Part shown: positions 1-9,349 of the stretch, in pieces | Layout: each line of letters opens with the position of its first letter | Position numbering within the stretch: position 1 is the stretch's first letter | Source of the DNA: Desulfobacterales bacterium | Lineage (GTDB): Bacteria; Desulfobacterota; Desulfobacteria; Desulfobacterales; C00003060 | Length of the DNA: 38,626 nucleotides | Assembly (NCBI GenBank): GCA_023129535.1 | Contig: JAGMBW010000009.1 | Location: 1-38,626, forward strand | Direction: 5' to 3' | Program-made: the position numbers and the translations under genes | Notes under the pieces: model-generated | The model's database searches: none | What the model saw: only the letters and a program-made list of their open reading frames with translations | Told to the model about the DNA's origin: nothing

Positions 1-54
1 TTGATAGAATCAAGGAGCAATACGTCATTCCTAACCCGGATAAACCGGAACCAA

Positions 55-322
55 AAAGTGCCTAAAGCCCGCCCTGGCGCGATGCACACAAACGGTCTAT
101 GGACTATAGAAGCCAGGTCTGGGCCAGGGTTTGAAGTGCCTAAAGTGCCTAAAGTTAAGGAATGCGCTTTCAGCGCGCTCGATTTTAAAAAATGACATAA
201 GACCTCAACCCTGGCCCAGGCCTGTTTTGAACTGCTGGAAACAAAAAGCCTCCAGTCTTGAAATATTGGGCAGCTGCATTGTGTTGCATACATGTCGCAC
301 CAGGGCGGGCTTTAGGCACTTT
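55..322. repeat. nested inverted-repeat element
   Basis: The outer arms at 55-77 and 300-322 are a perfect 23-bp inverted repeat (arm contains GTGCCTAAAGCCCGCCC). An inner imperfect pair lies at 116-134 and 205-222 and contains CTGGGCCAGGGTT. GTGCCTAAA is also repeated in tandem around 137-152. The 22-bp stretch before the element (about 31-50, CCTAACCCGGATAAACCGG) recurs at about 10077, next to another hairpin-rich spacer that also contains CCCTGGCCCAG. I see no convincing gene in 1-374. The element resembles a non-coding hairpin or MITE relic; it carries no transposase. Confidence 0.6.
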
Positions 323-374
323 AGATCACTTTAGGCACTTCACACTTTTGCTTAGCGGGAAGTAGTGCGGGGAG

Positions 375-609
<235 letters not shown>

Positions 610-962
610 CATACACGTAGTTCGAAGAAGGCATTTGGATAACCGCATTGGGGAATTCCTGCCCCTTCCCAGCCATTTCATGAGCCCCCAGATCCTGCCA
701 CCAAGAGGCAATGACAGTGGCCACAGATAGGGGAATTTTCCAGCTAAGGAGATACCAATAACACTTTTTCAGAAACCGGTTTTTCGCCAACACATCCTGC
801 TGAAATCGCTGCTCTTCAGGGCTAGCTGCTCTGAGATAGGGCACCTGGTGTGGGAAATGAATCATGCAGCCAACAGGAACCAAATTCCTACCCAAACGGC
901 ATCCTCCTAACCCCGCAGCCTCCGGCCCATAGCGCGTCTGAAAAATACCGGCCCTGAATGTG
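610..962. other. unassigned stretch, possible gene remnant
   Basis: No recognisable gene. On the minus strand an open frame runs through this region (for example WKIPLSVATVIASWWQDLG near the middle) and has a natural-looking amino-acid mix. It reads straight into the DUF47 relic at 963-1096 and into the Sua5 pseudogene, so the 206-codon frame as a whole cannot be one real gene. It may hold a fragment of an unidentified protein. Confidence 0.25.
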
Positions 963-1096
963 GATGAGAAATCGAGTGCAGAATCGAACCGTCTTATCTG
1001 GCAATCATGGCCCGCATGCGGTCCGAGGCGTTCTGCGCATGATCGCAATCTCGCCGACCTGCTCCTGAAATATTGGGTGGCAAGGGCGACAATTTG
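963..1096 (-). pseudogene. relic of a third DUF47 gene copy
   Basis: The 3' end and downstream flank of the DUF47 genes at 5942 and 9350 are repeated here almost base for base (GTGCAGAATCGAACCGTC, then the codons for the C-terminal ASDRMRAMIAR). The copy jumps after about 25 codons to an internal segment (GACCTGCTCCTGAAATATTG) and then stops. The flank is closest to that of copy 2 at 9350. So the gene existed at least three times in this neighbourhood, and this copy has lost most of its length. Confidence 0.8.
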
Positions 1097-1164
1097 GCGC
1101 CAATAAAACAAAAAATGTTGTCAAAATGGCATCAATGTGGCAACTTATTTTTATGAGGAAGAAT

Positions 1165-2727
1165 ATGGAGTCACTCAGTCATGAAAAAGATTTGAGCACT
1201 GTCCTGGCTGATACGGCACACCGAATACCTAAAAGGACATTTATTCGTTGTGAGGGCAAGAAAATAACCTATAGAGATTTTAGTGCCATGGCGACCTCCA
1301 CTGCCCTGAACCTCAGAGCCGAAGGGCTCAAAAAGAGCGAGGGCGTGGCGATCCTTTCACACAATTGTCCCGAATTCATCGCCGCTTATTTTGGAGTCTT
1401 GAGGGCAGACGGGGTGGCCGTTCCGATAAACACCCTCCTGAATAAAGAAGAGATCGAGTATATTCTGAATGATGCCGATACGATCATAGTCCTGTACAGT
1501 TCTCAATTCACATCTATGATTGAGAAGATATCAAATACTCTTAACAGAGTCAAATTCCTTCCTCTAAAAAAGATTACGCAGTCACGAGGAAGAGAAGATC
1601 TCTCGGGGTCTGCCACAGTCGATCCCGATAATATTGCGGTTATCCTCTATACTTCCGGCACCACCGGGCGGCCCAAAGGGGCCATGCTCACGCATAAAAA
1701 TATTATATCAAATGGCCTTGCTATTATCTCCGCCTTCAGGATAACGGCAAAAGATAGGTTTATAGCCTTTTTACCCTTGTATCATTCTTTTGCTTTTACT
1801 GTCTGTGTGATTGTTCCCATGATTTCGGATGCGTCAATAACAGTGATACCGTCTATTAAGCCATTCCAGAGAATCATGAAAAGATGCATCACAGATAGAA
1901 TTACCATCTTTGTGGCAATCCCCACAGTTTATACGATACTTACAAAAACGAAGATGCCTTTTTATTTTAGATGGCTTCTAAGGCTCAGGCTCTGCGTATC
2001 AGGCGCTGCGCCTCTCCCTGTGAAAACCGTCAAAGCCAGCCCTTTTGAGCGTCGTTTTAAAGTGCCCCTGATCGAGGGATACGGTCTTACAGAGGCATCT
2101 CCTGTGGTCTGCGTCAACCCCCTCGGTCATGGTAAACGAAGGCCCGGTACTGTGGGCATCCCTCTACCAGGAATCCGGGTAAAAGTGGTTGATGAAAATG
2201 GCAATGAAGTGCCACCTGACTTTGAAGGAGAACTCATCGTAAATGGTCCTAATGTTATGAAAGGCTATCTCAATAGAATTGAGGGAACTGCCGACACGAT
2301 CAAGGATGGATGGCTTTATACGGGAGATATTGCAACAATAGATAAGGATGGGTATGTTAAGATCGTTGACAGGAAAAAAGATATGATTATTGTTGACGGA
2401 CTTAACATATACCCGAGTGAAGTGGAGGCTTGCTTACACAGGCATCCTGATATAGAGGAATGCGCCATGGTGGGTATTTCCCCTGGTGAAGGAAAGGAAG
2501 TCCCCGTGATGTTTGTTGTAAAAAGGGAGGAATCCTTGCTCAATGGCAAGGACATCAAAGCCTTTTTAGCCAAACACATAGCCAAATATAAGGTGCCGAA
2601 AAGGATCATATTCGTAGAGGACCTTCCCCGAAATCCAACCGGGAAGGTCCTAAAAAAGGAGTTAAGAAAAAAGCCTATCCCTTTTCGAGAATCTTCTCTA
2701 TTTTTCCACACAGATCTTTTATGGTGA
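1165..2727 (+). CDS. AMP-dependent acyl-CoA synthetase/ligase
   Basis: Predicted to activate a carboxylic (probably fatty) acid through an acyl-adenylate and transfer it to CoA in the cytoplasm. The ATP/AMP P-loop signature YTSGTTGRPKG is at residues 162-172. The GYGLTEASP block and YTGDIATIDKDGY hinge region follow, and the C-terminal PTGKVLKKEL carries the catalytic lysine. At 520 aa it is a normal length for the family. I chose ATG 1165 because GAGGAA lies 4 nt upstream; an in-frame ATG at 1126 has no clear ribosome binding site. The last 17 codons run past the usual end (KKELRKK) and overlap the 3' end of the convergent kinase gene by 53 bp, which suggests the original stop was lost. Substrate chain length cannot be read from the sequence. 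Confidence 0.9.
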   Translation: MESLSHEKDLSTVLADTAHRIPKRTFIRCEGKKITYRDFSAMATSTALNLRAEGLKKSEGVAILSHNCPEFIAAYFGVLRADGVAVPINTLLNKEEIEYILNDADTIIVLYSSQFTSMIEKISNTLNRVKFLPLKKITQSRGREDLSGSATVDPDNIAVILYTSGTTGRPKGAMLTHKNIISNGLAIISAFRITAKDRFIAFLPLYHSFAFTVCVIVPMISDASITVIPSIKPFQRIMKRCITDRITIFVAIPTVYTILTKTKMPFYFRWLLRLRLCVSGAAPLPVKTVKASPFERRFKVPLIEGYGLTEASPVVCVNPLGHGKRRPGTVGIPLPGIRVKVVDENGNEVPPDFEGELIVNGPNVMKGYLNRIEGTADTIKDGWLYTGDIATIDKDGYVKIVDRKKDMIIVDGLNIYPSEVEACLHRHPDIEECAMVGISPGEGKEVPVMFVVKREESLLNGKDIKAFLAKHIAKYKVPKRIIFVEDLPRNPTGKVLKKELRKKPIPFRESSLFFHTDLLW

Positions 2728-4276
2728 AGGGTTTCTGTATAAAACCGTTACAGCCTCGTTCCAATATCTCGGTGGCTTCACCATCAATACTGAAACCACT
2801 TGAAAGCAGGACCTTGATGTCCGGGTTGATCTCCTTCATGCGGTCATAGGTCTCGCCGCCACCCATATTGGGCATAACCATGTCCAAAAGGACGAGGTCT
2901 ATCTCATCCTGATGTTTCTTGTAGACCTCTATGGCCTTTTTTCCGTGCCTGGCTAACAGTACCCGGTAGCCCATGGCCTCCAACAATTCCTGGCCTACTT
3001 CCAGGATAACCTCTTCATCGTCTACCAGGAGGACTGTTCCGGTTCTCTTAATGAACTGCTCAGCAGCTTTGACAGTTTTCTGGATCCTTTTTTCTGATGC
3101 AGGGAGATAAACACTGAAGGTGGCTCCATGACGCTCCCTGGATTCCACATCAATATATCCGTCATGGCCCTTTATAATACCGTAAGTAGAAGCCAATCCA
3201 AGACCGGTGCCCCTGCCCATCTCCTTGGTCGTAAAGAAGGGATCAAAAATGCGCTCCATGATTTCTTTATCCATACCCATGCCTGTGTCAGTAACCATTA
3301 ACAGGGCATAGTTGCCAGGCTTTGGATCATAGAGCTTGCCCTGCATATTGTTGTGGGTGACATTCATAGTTTTCAGGATAAGATTCCCACCACCATGCAT
3401 GGCATCTGCAGCATTTACAAACAGATTCAAAAGCACCTGCTCTATTTGGTCTTGGTCTGCCTCTATTGCAAACAAGTTTTCGGCAAGTTCTTGGTGAATA
3501 GTAATCTCCCTTTTAGTTCTGCCAAAGGTTTCACAAGTCTCTTCCACTAATTTGTTCAGGTCAAGAGGCTTGACCTCATACCTGCCCTTCCTGGCATATC
3601 CAAGAAGGTGTGAGGTTAGTCTGGCTCCGCTTTGAACCTGCTTTTCAATGTTCTTTAACCGATCATGATAGGGGTGTGTGGAATCCATATCCATAACCAT
3701 TAAGGAGACATTTCCCTGTATACCCATGAGCAGATTGTTAAAGTCGTGGGCAATACCACCTGCTAAGGTGCCGACAGCCTCTATCTTCTGGGCTTGCTGG
3801 AGTTGGGCTTCAATGCGCTTTCGTTCGGTAATGTCTCGTAACGTGTGCACACTGCCTATGGGAATACCGTTACGATCCAGATAAGTGGCTACGCTTATAC
3901 TGACATCAAGAATGTTTTTTTGTTTGGTGTGTCGACGGCTTTCAATGACGGAGAAACTTTTTCCCGCCAGCACCTTATCAATCATCATTTGAGTCTGAGG
4001 CCAGTTCTCCTCTGGGACATAGTCTATTTTCTTGCCCAAAAGCTCATCCGGTGTCCACCCGAAAACCTGGGTGAATGCCGGGTTTAAATAGATAACCATA
4101 CCCTCCATGTCGTAGGCAACAATAGGATCCGGAGATGCCTCCAGAACCGTACGATATTTCTCCTCGCTCTCCCGCAGTGCCTCCTTCGCATTGTATAAGT
4201 CCTCCAATATATTAAGCAGAGCAGCTCGGCTTATTGATGCAGTTTCTTTTTTCTTAGAATCTAAATCATTTTTCAT
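2675..4276 (-). CDS. hybrid sensor histidine kinase: PAS, HisKA, HATPase, receiver
   Basis: A cytoplasmic two-component protein; I see no membrane segment. An N-terminal coiled region is followed by a PAS domain at about 36-150 (ending [10 protein letters not shown]), then a HisKA dimerisation helix with phospho-acceptor His177 in GGIAHDFNN. The HATPase domain has an N box ([13 protein letters not shown]), [14 protein letters not shown] and GTGLGL. The C-terminal receiver has acidic residues VDDEE and phospho-acceptor Asp465 in LLDMVMPN. Length is 533 aa. GGGAGA lies just before ATG 4276. The PAS protein upstream is on the same strand 92 nt away and may be co-transcribed as a sensor partner. 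No separate DNA-binding regulator is adjacent, so the output is unknown. Confidence 0.93.
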   Translation of the reverse strand: MKNDLDSKKKETASISRAALLNILEDLYNAKEALRESEEKYRTVLEASPDPIVAYDMEGMVIYLNPAFTQVFGWTPDELLGKKIDYVPEENWPQTQMMIDKVLAGKSFSVIESRRHTKQKNILDVSISVATYLDRNGIPIGSVHTLRDITERKRIEAQLQQAQKIEAVGTLAGGIAHDFNNLLMGIQGNVSLMVMDMDSTHPYHDRLKNIEKQVQSGARLTSHLLGYARKGRYEVKPLDLNKLVEETCETFGRTKREITIHQELAENLFAIEADQDQIEQVLLNLFVNAADAMHGGGNLILKTMNVTHNNMQGKLYDPKPGNYALLMVTDTGMGMDKEIMERIFDPFFTTKEMGRGTGLGLASTYGIIKGHDGYIDVESRERHGATFSVYLPASEKRIQKTVKAAEQFIKRTGTVLLVDDEEVILEVGQELLEAMGYRVLLARHGKKAIEVYKKHQDEIDLVLLDMVMPNMGGGETYDRMKEINPDIKVLLSSGFSIDGEATEILERGCNGFIQKPFTIKDLCGKIEKILEKG

Positions 4277-4368
4277 AACGGATCTCCCGTTAGTACTACA
4301 GCGAGATTTTTGGGGCTTTTCCGTAACTTCTCAAAAAGTTCGGACATTTTTCACTGACTCGCCATTCA

Positions 4369-4884
4369 TTATTTTCGCTTTTCTGCTATTGGTTTTTCAG
4401 AAATTTTCTGTTCCAGTACCATGATCTTCTCTTTTAATTTTATCATCTCTTCTTCGCGGTCATTTGTTATTTTGATTATCCTTTCCATATCTTTTTGGAG
4501 TTTTACATTATCCGTTATAATTTTGGATACTTCAATTACGACCTCGGGCTTTCCCTCTTTGTCCCGCTTCAGAACATATGAGTTGCAGTGGAAATACATC
4601 GGTTCCCTACCTTCAGGCCTTACCATGACTTCATGTTCGTGAACCTGGCCATCCTCATACGTCTTTTGCACAAGACATTCCGGACAGGGTGCATTCCTCC
4701 CGTGATAAGCCGTGTAGCACTTCATTCCGATTAGTTTCTCTCCAAAATTACACTTAGCTAATTTGTTTCCCCACAAGACATTAAAATCCTTGTCAATGAT
4801 ACTGACATGGTCAACAAGTTCATCCAACATTTTTAGCAAGTGTTCTGCTGATACTTCCATCTCGTCGAGTTTTGTCATAGCCAT
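4369..4884 (-). CDS. single-PAS sensory protein with coiled-coil tail
   Basis: A 171-aa protein with a PAS-like domain at about 12-125 (LVDHVSIIDKDFNVLWGNK, then HCNSYVLKRDKEGKPEVVIEV). It contains a cysteine pair in the NAPCPECL segment, a feature of PAS proteins that may bind a metal or heme or sense redox. Residues 126-165 are rich in K, E, M and I in a heptad-like pattern and probably form a coiled coil. There is no kinase or DNA-binding domain. GGAGG lies 5 nt before ATG 4884. Position just upstream of the hybrid kinase suggests it feeds a signal to it. The ligand is unknown. Confidence 0.8.
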   Translation of the reverse strand: MAMTKLDEMEVSAEHLLKMLDELVDHVSIIDKDFNVLWGNKLAKCNFGEKLIGMKCYTAYHGRNAPCPECLVQKTYEDGQVHEHEVMVRPEGREPMYFHCNSYVLKRDKEGKPEVVIEVSKIITDNVKLQKDMERIIKITNDREEEMIKLKEKIMVLEQKISEKPIAEKRK

Positions 4885-5036
4885 TTTGACCTCCGATTTT
4901 TAAATTCTTAATCCTTTTCCCCTCCTCTCGTTTCTCAATCCCTAATCTTTCCTCTCGGCCACTATAGATTCCAAGATAATGTTTTTGGGGTGAGTAATCT
5001 TCTGCTTTCCAATGAACTTCTTAGCCGTCAACTTAT

Positions 5037-5122
5037 TGATACTGGATTCTGGATACTGGATTCTCGATAAAATCTTAAAAATTAGTTTCTTATCCAGGAT
5101 CGAGCATCCAGCATCCAGCATC
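5037..5122. repeat. heptamer tandem repeats forming a hairpin
   Basis: About four units of the type CTGGATA/CTGGATT on the left arm face about four complementary units (ATCCAGC) on the right arm, separated by about 40 nt. The pair can fold into a long imperfect hairpin. It lies upstream of the PAS gene in a roughly 1-kb region without a gene (4885-5941). Confidence 0.6.
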
Positions 5123-5166
5123 TGCCACAAGTGACATTATAGCATTCTCATTTCATAATAGAGCCC

Positions 5167-5198
5167 ATAACCCCAAAATCTTTTTCTTAAGGACTATA
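5167..5198. mobile_element. partial end of the MITE-like element
   Basis: AACCCCAAAAT followed by TTTTTCTTAAG and then TATA. This is one terminal repeat of the element found complete at 5511-5714 and 11706-11917. No second end is nearby, so it is a truncated copy. Confidence 0.55.
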
Positions 5199-5292
5199 CC
5201 AACCACGCACTGGAAGGGTTTATCAAGGGACTAACGAACAAACAGGCTTCGATCTTTCTGCCATTTGTAACCGTTCACGGATGTTTCTTCTT

Positions 5293-5474
5293 GCCATTGC
5301 GAGGAGCGTAGGGGTTGCGAGGCGAAGCCGAAGCAAACCCGGAGCCGCTGCTGGACAAAACGGGACGGCACAGCGGAACATGGGGCAAATGAGATTCCTC
5401 GCTTTGCTCGGAACAGGCTCCGCAATCTCCGAGGCGTGAACCATGAGATTGCTTCGCTCCGCTCGCAATGACAC
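5293..5474. repeat. palindromic intergenic repeat with ATTGCGAG ends
   Basis: The left end reads GCCATTGCGAGGAGCG and the right end CGCTCGCAATGACAC, forming a terminal inverted repeat. The interior has GC-rich complementary segments (AACCCGGAGCCG, GGAACAGGCTCCG). The several overlapping open frames across it arise from this structure and I do not consider them genes. A further half-site (CTCGCAATGACACGAAAAC) is at about 5812. Confidence 0.6.
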
Positions 5475-5510
5475 AGGCATGGCGGCGCCTGTGAAAAAAA
5501 TGAATGATTA

Positions 5511-5714
5511 CTATACATCTTAAGAAAAACATTTTGGGGTTGAAAACCAGTATAGACGAAATCAAACATGGCACATTAAGCTATCAGGCACAAGGCTAAA
5601 GGCTTAAGGCAGAACACCTTGTGCCCTGAGCCTTGCGCCCGTGGTTGATCGCAACAAAGAACGCAAAGGCAAGAGGGTGCCATACCCCAAAAACTTTATC
5701 TTAAAAACTATATA
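5511..5714. mobile_element. MITE-like element, copy A
   Basis: About 200 bp with imperfect terminal inverted repeats: the left end is CATCTTAAGAAAAAC and on through TTTTGGGGT, and the right end on the other strand is TAGTTTTTAAG and on through TTTTTGGGGT. Both ends are flanked by TATA. Internally it has an inverted pair of CAAGGCTAAAGGCTTAAGG / CTTGTGCCCTGAGCC type. It has no coding capacity. Copy B at 11706-11917 is in the opposite orientation, so A and B form large inverted repeats around the duplicated phosphate-transport region. Confidence 0.8.
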
Positions 5715-5941
5715 CTTCTTTCCGGAACGATTGGCAAGGAAGGACTTTTTGGCAGCACCACGCTCGCCGGGCAGCTACAAGGCCGGCACACATGGCACTG
5801 GCGGTCAGGCCTCGCAATGACACGAAAACTGTAATTCAGGGGGTTTTCGTTCAGGCACTAAATAGCCATCTGGCAGATGTTGAGGATTAGAACAAAGATG
5901 TCTCAGAATGATTACGGCTTTATTAATGTTTTGTTACAATC

Positions 5942-6607
5942 TTATCTGGCAATCATGGCCCGCATGCGGTCCGAGGCGTTCTGCGCATGATCGGCAATCT
6001 CGCCCACATGCTCTACCAGCGTGATCAGGTGGAATACCACGAGCGCATCTTTGATGGTGTTGAAGATCTTGAATTTCAGCTCCCGCTCCAGAAGATCGGC
6101 CTCTCTTTCGTACTGGCGGATATCCCGCACAAGGCTCTTTATTTTGATCCTTTGTGCCTCCGACCTGCTCCTGAAATATTGGGTGGCAAGGGCTACCAGG
6201 TCCGATAATCTTTCGATGGGCGGTACCACAGCTTTAACCAGGTGGCGGAAATCGGCGGCCACCTCGTCCGGGATGCCACTGGGCCGGAACGATAGCCAGA
6301 ACAGGGCCTCTTCCACTTCGTCCAGAACCTTATCCTCCTCTCTGAGGTATTGAAGAAACTGGAATTTGTCGACCGGCATGAGGATTCCTCTGGGCAAATG
6401 GTTGCGAATGTCGCGCTTGATATCATCGGCCTCACTTTCTATCCGGGCCACCTGGTCGGTCAAAAGGTCAAACTCTTTGCAGTCCTGGCCGATGTAGCAA
6501 ACAGCAGCTTCTCCGAAAAGACGAGCACATTCTTTAGCCTTGTCGGCGTGCCTCTGCAGGTCTTTAAAAGGTGACTTGAAAAATAGCGAGCTAATTACTA
6601 AGCGCAT
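5942..6607 (-). CDS. DUF47 / PhoU-like phosphate transport regulator, copy 1
   Basis: A 221-aa all-helical cytoplasmic protein of the DUF47 (TIGR00153, PhoU-like) family, usually encoded next to PiT phosphate permeases. Family features are the N-terminal FFKSPFKDLQRHADKAKEC, the central ESEADDIKRDIRNHLPRG with acidic metal-binding residues, and the C-terminal HVGEIADHAQNASDRMRAM. AAAGGAGG precedes ATG 6607. The gene follows pit copy 1 by 144 nt, a gap filled with octamer repeats. It differs from copy 2 (9350-10015) at only about eight residues, much less than the accompanying pit genes differ, which points to recent duplication or gene conversion. Confidence 0.92.
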   Translation of the reverse strand: MRLVISSLFFKSPFKDLQRHADKAKECARLFGEAAVCYIGQDCKEFDLLTDQVARIESEADDIKRDIRNHLPRGILMPVDKFQFLQYLREEDKVLDEVEEALFWLSFRPSGIPDEVAADFRHLVKAVVPPIERLSDLVALATQYFRSRSEAQRIKIKSLVRDIRQYEREADLLERELKFKIFNTIKDALVVFHLITLVEHVGEIADHAQNASDRMRAMIAR

Positions 6608-6615
6608 AAAATGTT

Positions 6616-6725
6616 CCTCCTTTAAGTATTTAGAATTTAGGAATTCAGGGATTATTTTCCTTCAATCCCTCAATTCCTTAATTCCTGAATTCCTAAATCC
6701 CTAAATTCCCAAATTCCTAAATTCC
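6616..6725. repeat. octanucleotide (AATTCCTN) tandem array
   Basis: From about 6664 the sequence runs in perfect 8-nt register: AATCCCTC, AATTCCTT, AATTCCTG, AATTCCTA, AATCCCTA, AATTCCCA, AATTCCTA, AATTCCGG. A short complementary stretch (GAATTTAGGAATTC) at about 6630 gives a hairpin. It occupies the spacer between pit and DUF47. The same octamer occurs at 10325-10360, 23850-23894 and 24781-24822. Confidence 0.85.
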
Positions 6726-6751
6726 GGTCTATCCAGGTTACGCGCTTTGGT

Positions 6752-8008
6752 TCATAATAAAAATAGCGTCAGGACCTTGTACAAAACCATGGCCAGAACC
6801 ATCGTGAATGGGAGAGTCACGATCCACGAAAGGCCGATATTCTTGAGAATACGCAGATCGAGCGTACCCATGCCTCGCATGAGCCCTACTCCTACCACAG
6901 CCCCTACCAGGACGTGGGTGGTTGATACTGGCAGGCCGAGACGGGAGCAAATCAGGACAGTAGTGGCCGCCCCGAATGTGGCGCAAAATCCCCGGATCGG
7001 TGTAATCTCCGTAATGTTTTTTCCAATGGTCTCCATGACACGCGCACCAAAGGCAAAAAGGCCGCCGCCAACCGCAATGCCGCCCGCAAAAAGCATCCAG
7101 AAAGGGACTTCTACATGTAAGGCCACAGACTTGGTTTTGATTACGGAAAAGATGGCTGCAAGTGGGCCAATGGCATTGGCCACATCATTGGCCCCGTGGG
7201 CAAAGGCGATATAACAGGCCGTAAGGACCTGAAGCTGGGCAAAGAAACAATCGGCAGGAGAGTATCCCTGAGGATTGGGTCCCAGTTCGCATTTAAGATG
7301 CACCTGCCAGCGCAGCCACTTGCGACCAAACACGGCCGCTAAGGCCGCGCAAGGGATGGCGAGCAAGACAGTAAAGAAAAAGCCGAACTCGAGATGCAGG
7401 TTCTTGAGGCCTTTAAATATGAAGGAAAGGATGAGCACCAACATCACAAAGAAGATCAAGGCTGGCCCATAGTGAAGCGCGGCTGCGTAAGGGTCCTTGG
7501 CGCCCATGACTTTTTTTTCAGTCAAATAGAAAATACTTCCTGCAATCACGGCACCGGCGGCTGGTGAGATGACCCAACTGACAGCGATGGTGATGATCTT
7601 GCCCCAACTTACAGCCCCTCCACCCACACTCATAATCCCAAAGCCCACTACCGCTCCCACAATAGCGTGAGTGGTCGAGACAGGAAGGGCAAAGTGTGTG
7701 GCCAGATGCACCCAGAGGCTGGCTGAGATGAGGGCAGCAAACATGCCAAGCATCAGTTTGTTGGGGTCGTCCATCAGGAGGCATGGGTCGATAATCCCCT
7801 TGCTGATCGTGCTGGTCACGTGCCCCCCTGCAAGTCCGGCTCCTAGTGTATTTGCAATAATAGAGACCAACACTGCTTGCTTTAAGGTCAACGCGCCAGA
7901 GCCGACCGAGGTTCCCATGGCGTTTGCAAGGTCATTGGCGCCAATATTGGCTGCCATGTATAGACCGAGCAATGCGGCAGCCGATAGGACGATGACGTCA
8001 ATGTTCAT
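6752..8008 (-). CDS. PiT family inorganic phosphate permease, copy 1
   Basis: A 418-aa multi-spanning inner-membrane protein of the PiT family, which moves metal-phosphate or phosphate with protons or sodium. The two inverted family repeats are visible: GANDLANAMGTSVGSGALT near residue 24 with LPVSTTHAIVGAVVG near 108, and HGANDVANAIGPLA in the second half with LPVSTTHVLVGAVVG near 355. Length is normal. It is followed by the DUF47 regulator in the same direction. Compared with copy 2 the C-terminal 65 residues are identical, while the N-terminus and the cytoplasmic loop region are clearly diverged, a mosaic pattern. Symbol left empty because pit names differ between species. Confidence 0.93.
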   Translation of the reverse strand: MNIDVIVLSAAALLGLYMAANIGANDLANAMGTSVGSGALTLKQAVLVSIIANTLGAGLAGGHVTSTISKGIIDPCLLMDDPNKLMLGMFAALISASLWVHLATHFALPVSTTHAIVGAVVGFGIMSVGGGAVSWGKIITIAVSWVISPAAGAVIAGSIFYLTEKKVMGAKDPYAAALHYGPALIFFVMLVLILSFIFKGLKNLHLEFGFFFTVLLAIPCAALAAVFGRKWLRWQVHLKCELGPNPQGYSPADCFFAQLQVLTACYIAFAHGANDVANAIGPLAAIFSVIKTKSVALHVEVPFWMLFAGGIAVGGGLFAFGARVMETIGKNITEITPIRGFCATFGAATTVLICSRLGLPVSTTHVLVGAVVGVGLMRGMGTLDLRILKNIGLSWIVTLPFTMVLAMVLYKVLTLFLL

Positions 8009-8461
8009 ATCTTAGTTTTCAGGTGGATATCCTGGCTCCTTGAAGCAAAGTGGATAAAGCTGATGTTATTATAGTATGCTATTTTTAATCAACTTCAAAA
8101 TAGGCTATCAATTAATTTTTAACAGGCTCAACGGGCCAAACGGGCTCAACGGGTCAAACGGTGAGTTGCACCGTTGATATAGGTTAGCCGCAGACACACC
8201 ACGCTACAGTCCCGCCTCGGAGGATCTCTGACGTTCCTCCCTGCGGGGCAGGCACACACACCTACTTTTACCCATTTCCGCTCAAGGCTGTTTTGGGTAA
8301 AAATCTTTGCCTTCTGGGATGCTCTGACAAAGCAGAGAACAGATGGGGCCCTGGTGGGCTCATTACACCGGTGTATGAGTTTGAGGGACTGGCGGAGGCT
8401 GAGGGGAGGTTGGAGGGGTTTACGAGTGAGGTTGTGCCGGTGCTGGCAAGGAGCAAGACAA
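8009..8461. other. pit copy 1 upstream region: MITE empty site and ORF relic
   Basis: The first 110 nt match the upstream region of pit copy 2 and carry the uninterrupted site TTATAGTATGC at about 8070, where copy 2 has the MITE. A block GGCTCAACGGGCCAAACGGG (about 8124-8163) recurs at 12114-12147. From 8293 a short plus-strand frame reads GGLITPVYEFEGLAEAEGRL. A weaker copy of the segment just before it (GGGCTCTTGTAAGGGTGATTACGCC) is at about 9255-9300. I read these as two relics of one unidentified gene. Confidence 0.5.
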
Positions 8462-8935
8462 TCAGGGGCTCACGATATTGAGATCGTGAAAATATGTTCT
8501 ATAAAAGTCCCTATCCCTGGTTATAAACTTATTTGCTTGTATTTTAGCATGAGCACCGATCAGGAAATCACTCAAGATGTGTTGGCGATAGGAAATAATC
8601 TCCTTGCAGAAATGGCAAGTGGTTTTTTGACGTTTGCCACAAGCAGGGCAGATAATCATATCTTTCTTGCGGCCCGAGTACTTTTTCCACGCACTGCTGG
8701 CTTCGAAAAGCGACTTTTCATTTGAGGAAACCAGTCTAATCGCTGTGTCATGCAGAAACGTATTAAGGTCCTGAGAAGATAGAAACTGAGAGCCTAATTC
8801 GGCATAAACCACCTCACAAATAATAAGCTTGTCATCCGGAGCCATACTCAATAAGCAGTTTAGAGAGGATTGAATATATGCTGTGTTGGGAATTAAGATA
8901 TCTAATAGTATATTCGTATCAACGGCCAAAATCAT
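8462..8935 (-). CDS. VapC-like PIN-domain toxin with cysteine insertion
   Basis: A putative endoribonuclease toxin. It begins MILAVDTNILLDIL, with the first catalytic Asp of a PIN domain, followed by the VVYAELGSQF block with the conserved Glu, and a C-terminal LSDFLIGAHAKIQANKFITRDRDFY that supplies the remaining acidic residues. A four-cysteine segment, CPACGKRQKTTCHFC, is inserted before the last motif; it resembles a zinc ribbon and is found in only some PIN proteins. I place the start at ATG 8935, inside the end of the upstream antitoxin gene (17-nt overlap), because an N-terminal extension to 8959 has no family match. It pairs with the AbrB-type antitoxin. Confidence 0.85.
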   Translation of the reverse strand: MILAVDTNILLDILIPNTAYIQSSLNCLLSMAPDDKLIICEVVYAELGSQFLSSQDLNTFLHDTAIRLVSSNEKSLFEASSAWKKYSGRKKDMIICPACGKRQKTTCHFCKEIISYRQHILSDFLIGAHAKIQANKFITRDRDFYRTYFHDLNIVSP

Positions 8936-9170
8936 CGGCCTCTCCACGTAGTTCGTCAATTATGTCGTCGGTTTTTTTTCCATTTAAATGGGCAAGGAAG
9001 CCTACATATTTTTTCAGGTTTTTGATTGAAGCACTCTTTTTTTTGAGAACAACGTTTGTTTCGTCTATTTCGAAAATAACTTCATCCCCAGCTCTTATGC
9101 TCAGGATTGACCGGATCTGGTGGGGAATCGTTACCTGGCCCTTGCTGGTTACCTTTGGCACGGTTAACAC
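8919..9170 (-). CDS. AbrB/MazE-type (SpoVT-AbrB) antitoxin
   Basis: An 83-aa protein with an N-terminal swapped-hairpin AbrB DNA-binding domain: VTSKGQVTIPHQIRSIL, then RAGDEVIFEIDETNVVLKK. The C-terminal half is charged and would bind and neutralise the PIN toxin. The two genes overlap, as expected for a translationally coupled toxin-antitoxin operon. AGGAGGT lies just before the start codon. The inverted repeat at 9208-9239, 38 nt upstream, is a good candidate for its autoregulatory operator. Confidence 0.88.
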   Translation of the reverse strand: MLTVPKVTSKGQVTIPHQIRSILSIRAGDEVIFEIDETNVVLKKKSASIKNLKKYVGFLAHLNGKKTDDIIDELRGEADDFGR

Positions 9171-9207
9171 CTCCTAAAAGTCTTACCCGAGGTATTACCT
9201 GCTTGGG

Positions 9208-9239
9208 AAATATTTGTCAACAACAAATGGCAAATATTT
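9208..9239. promoter_or_regulatory. inverted repeat, likely operator of the AbrB-VapC operon
   Basis: AAATATTTG (9208-9216) and CAAATATTT (9231-9239) form a perfect 9-bp inverted repeat with a 14-nt centre, 38 nt upstream of the antitoxin start codon. AbrB-type antitoxins usually bind such sites; the assignment is inference. Confidence 0.55.
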
Positions 9240-9349
9240 TCAAAGACAAGACAAAGGGCAGACGGGGCTCTTGTAAGGGTGATTACGCCCGTTTACGAGT
9301 TTGTTACAATTTGGCGTGGATGAGAAATTGAGTGCAGAATCGAACCGTC

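Noticed and set aside
5223-5574. Overlapping minus-strand open frames of 85-112 codons
   Set aside because: They cover a palindromic intergenic repeat and the MITE end, overlap one another in three frames and match no family.
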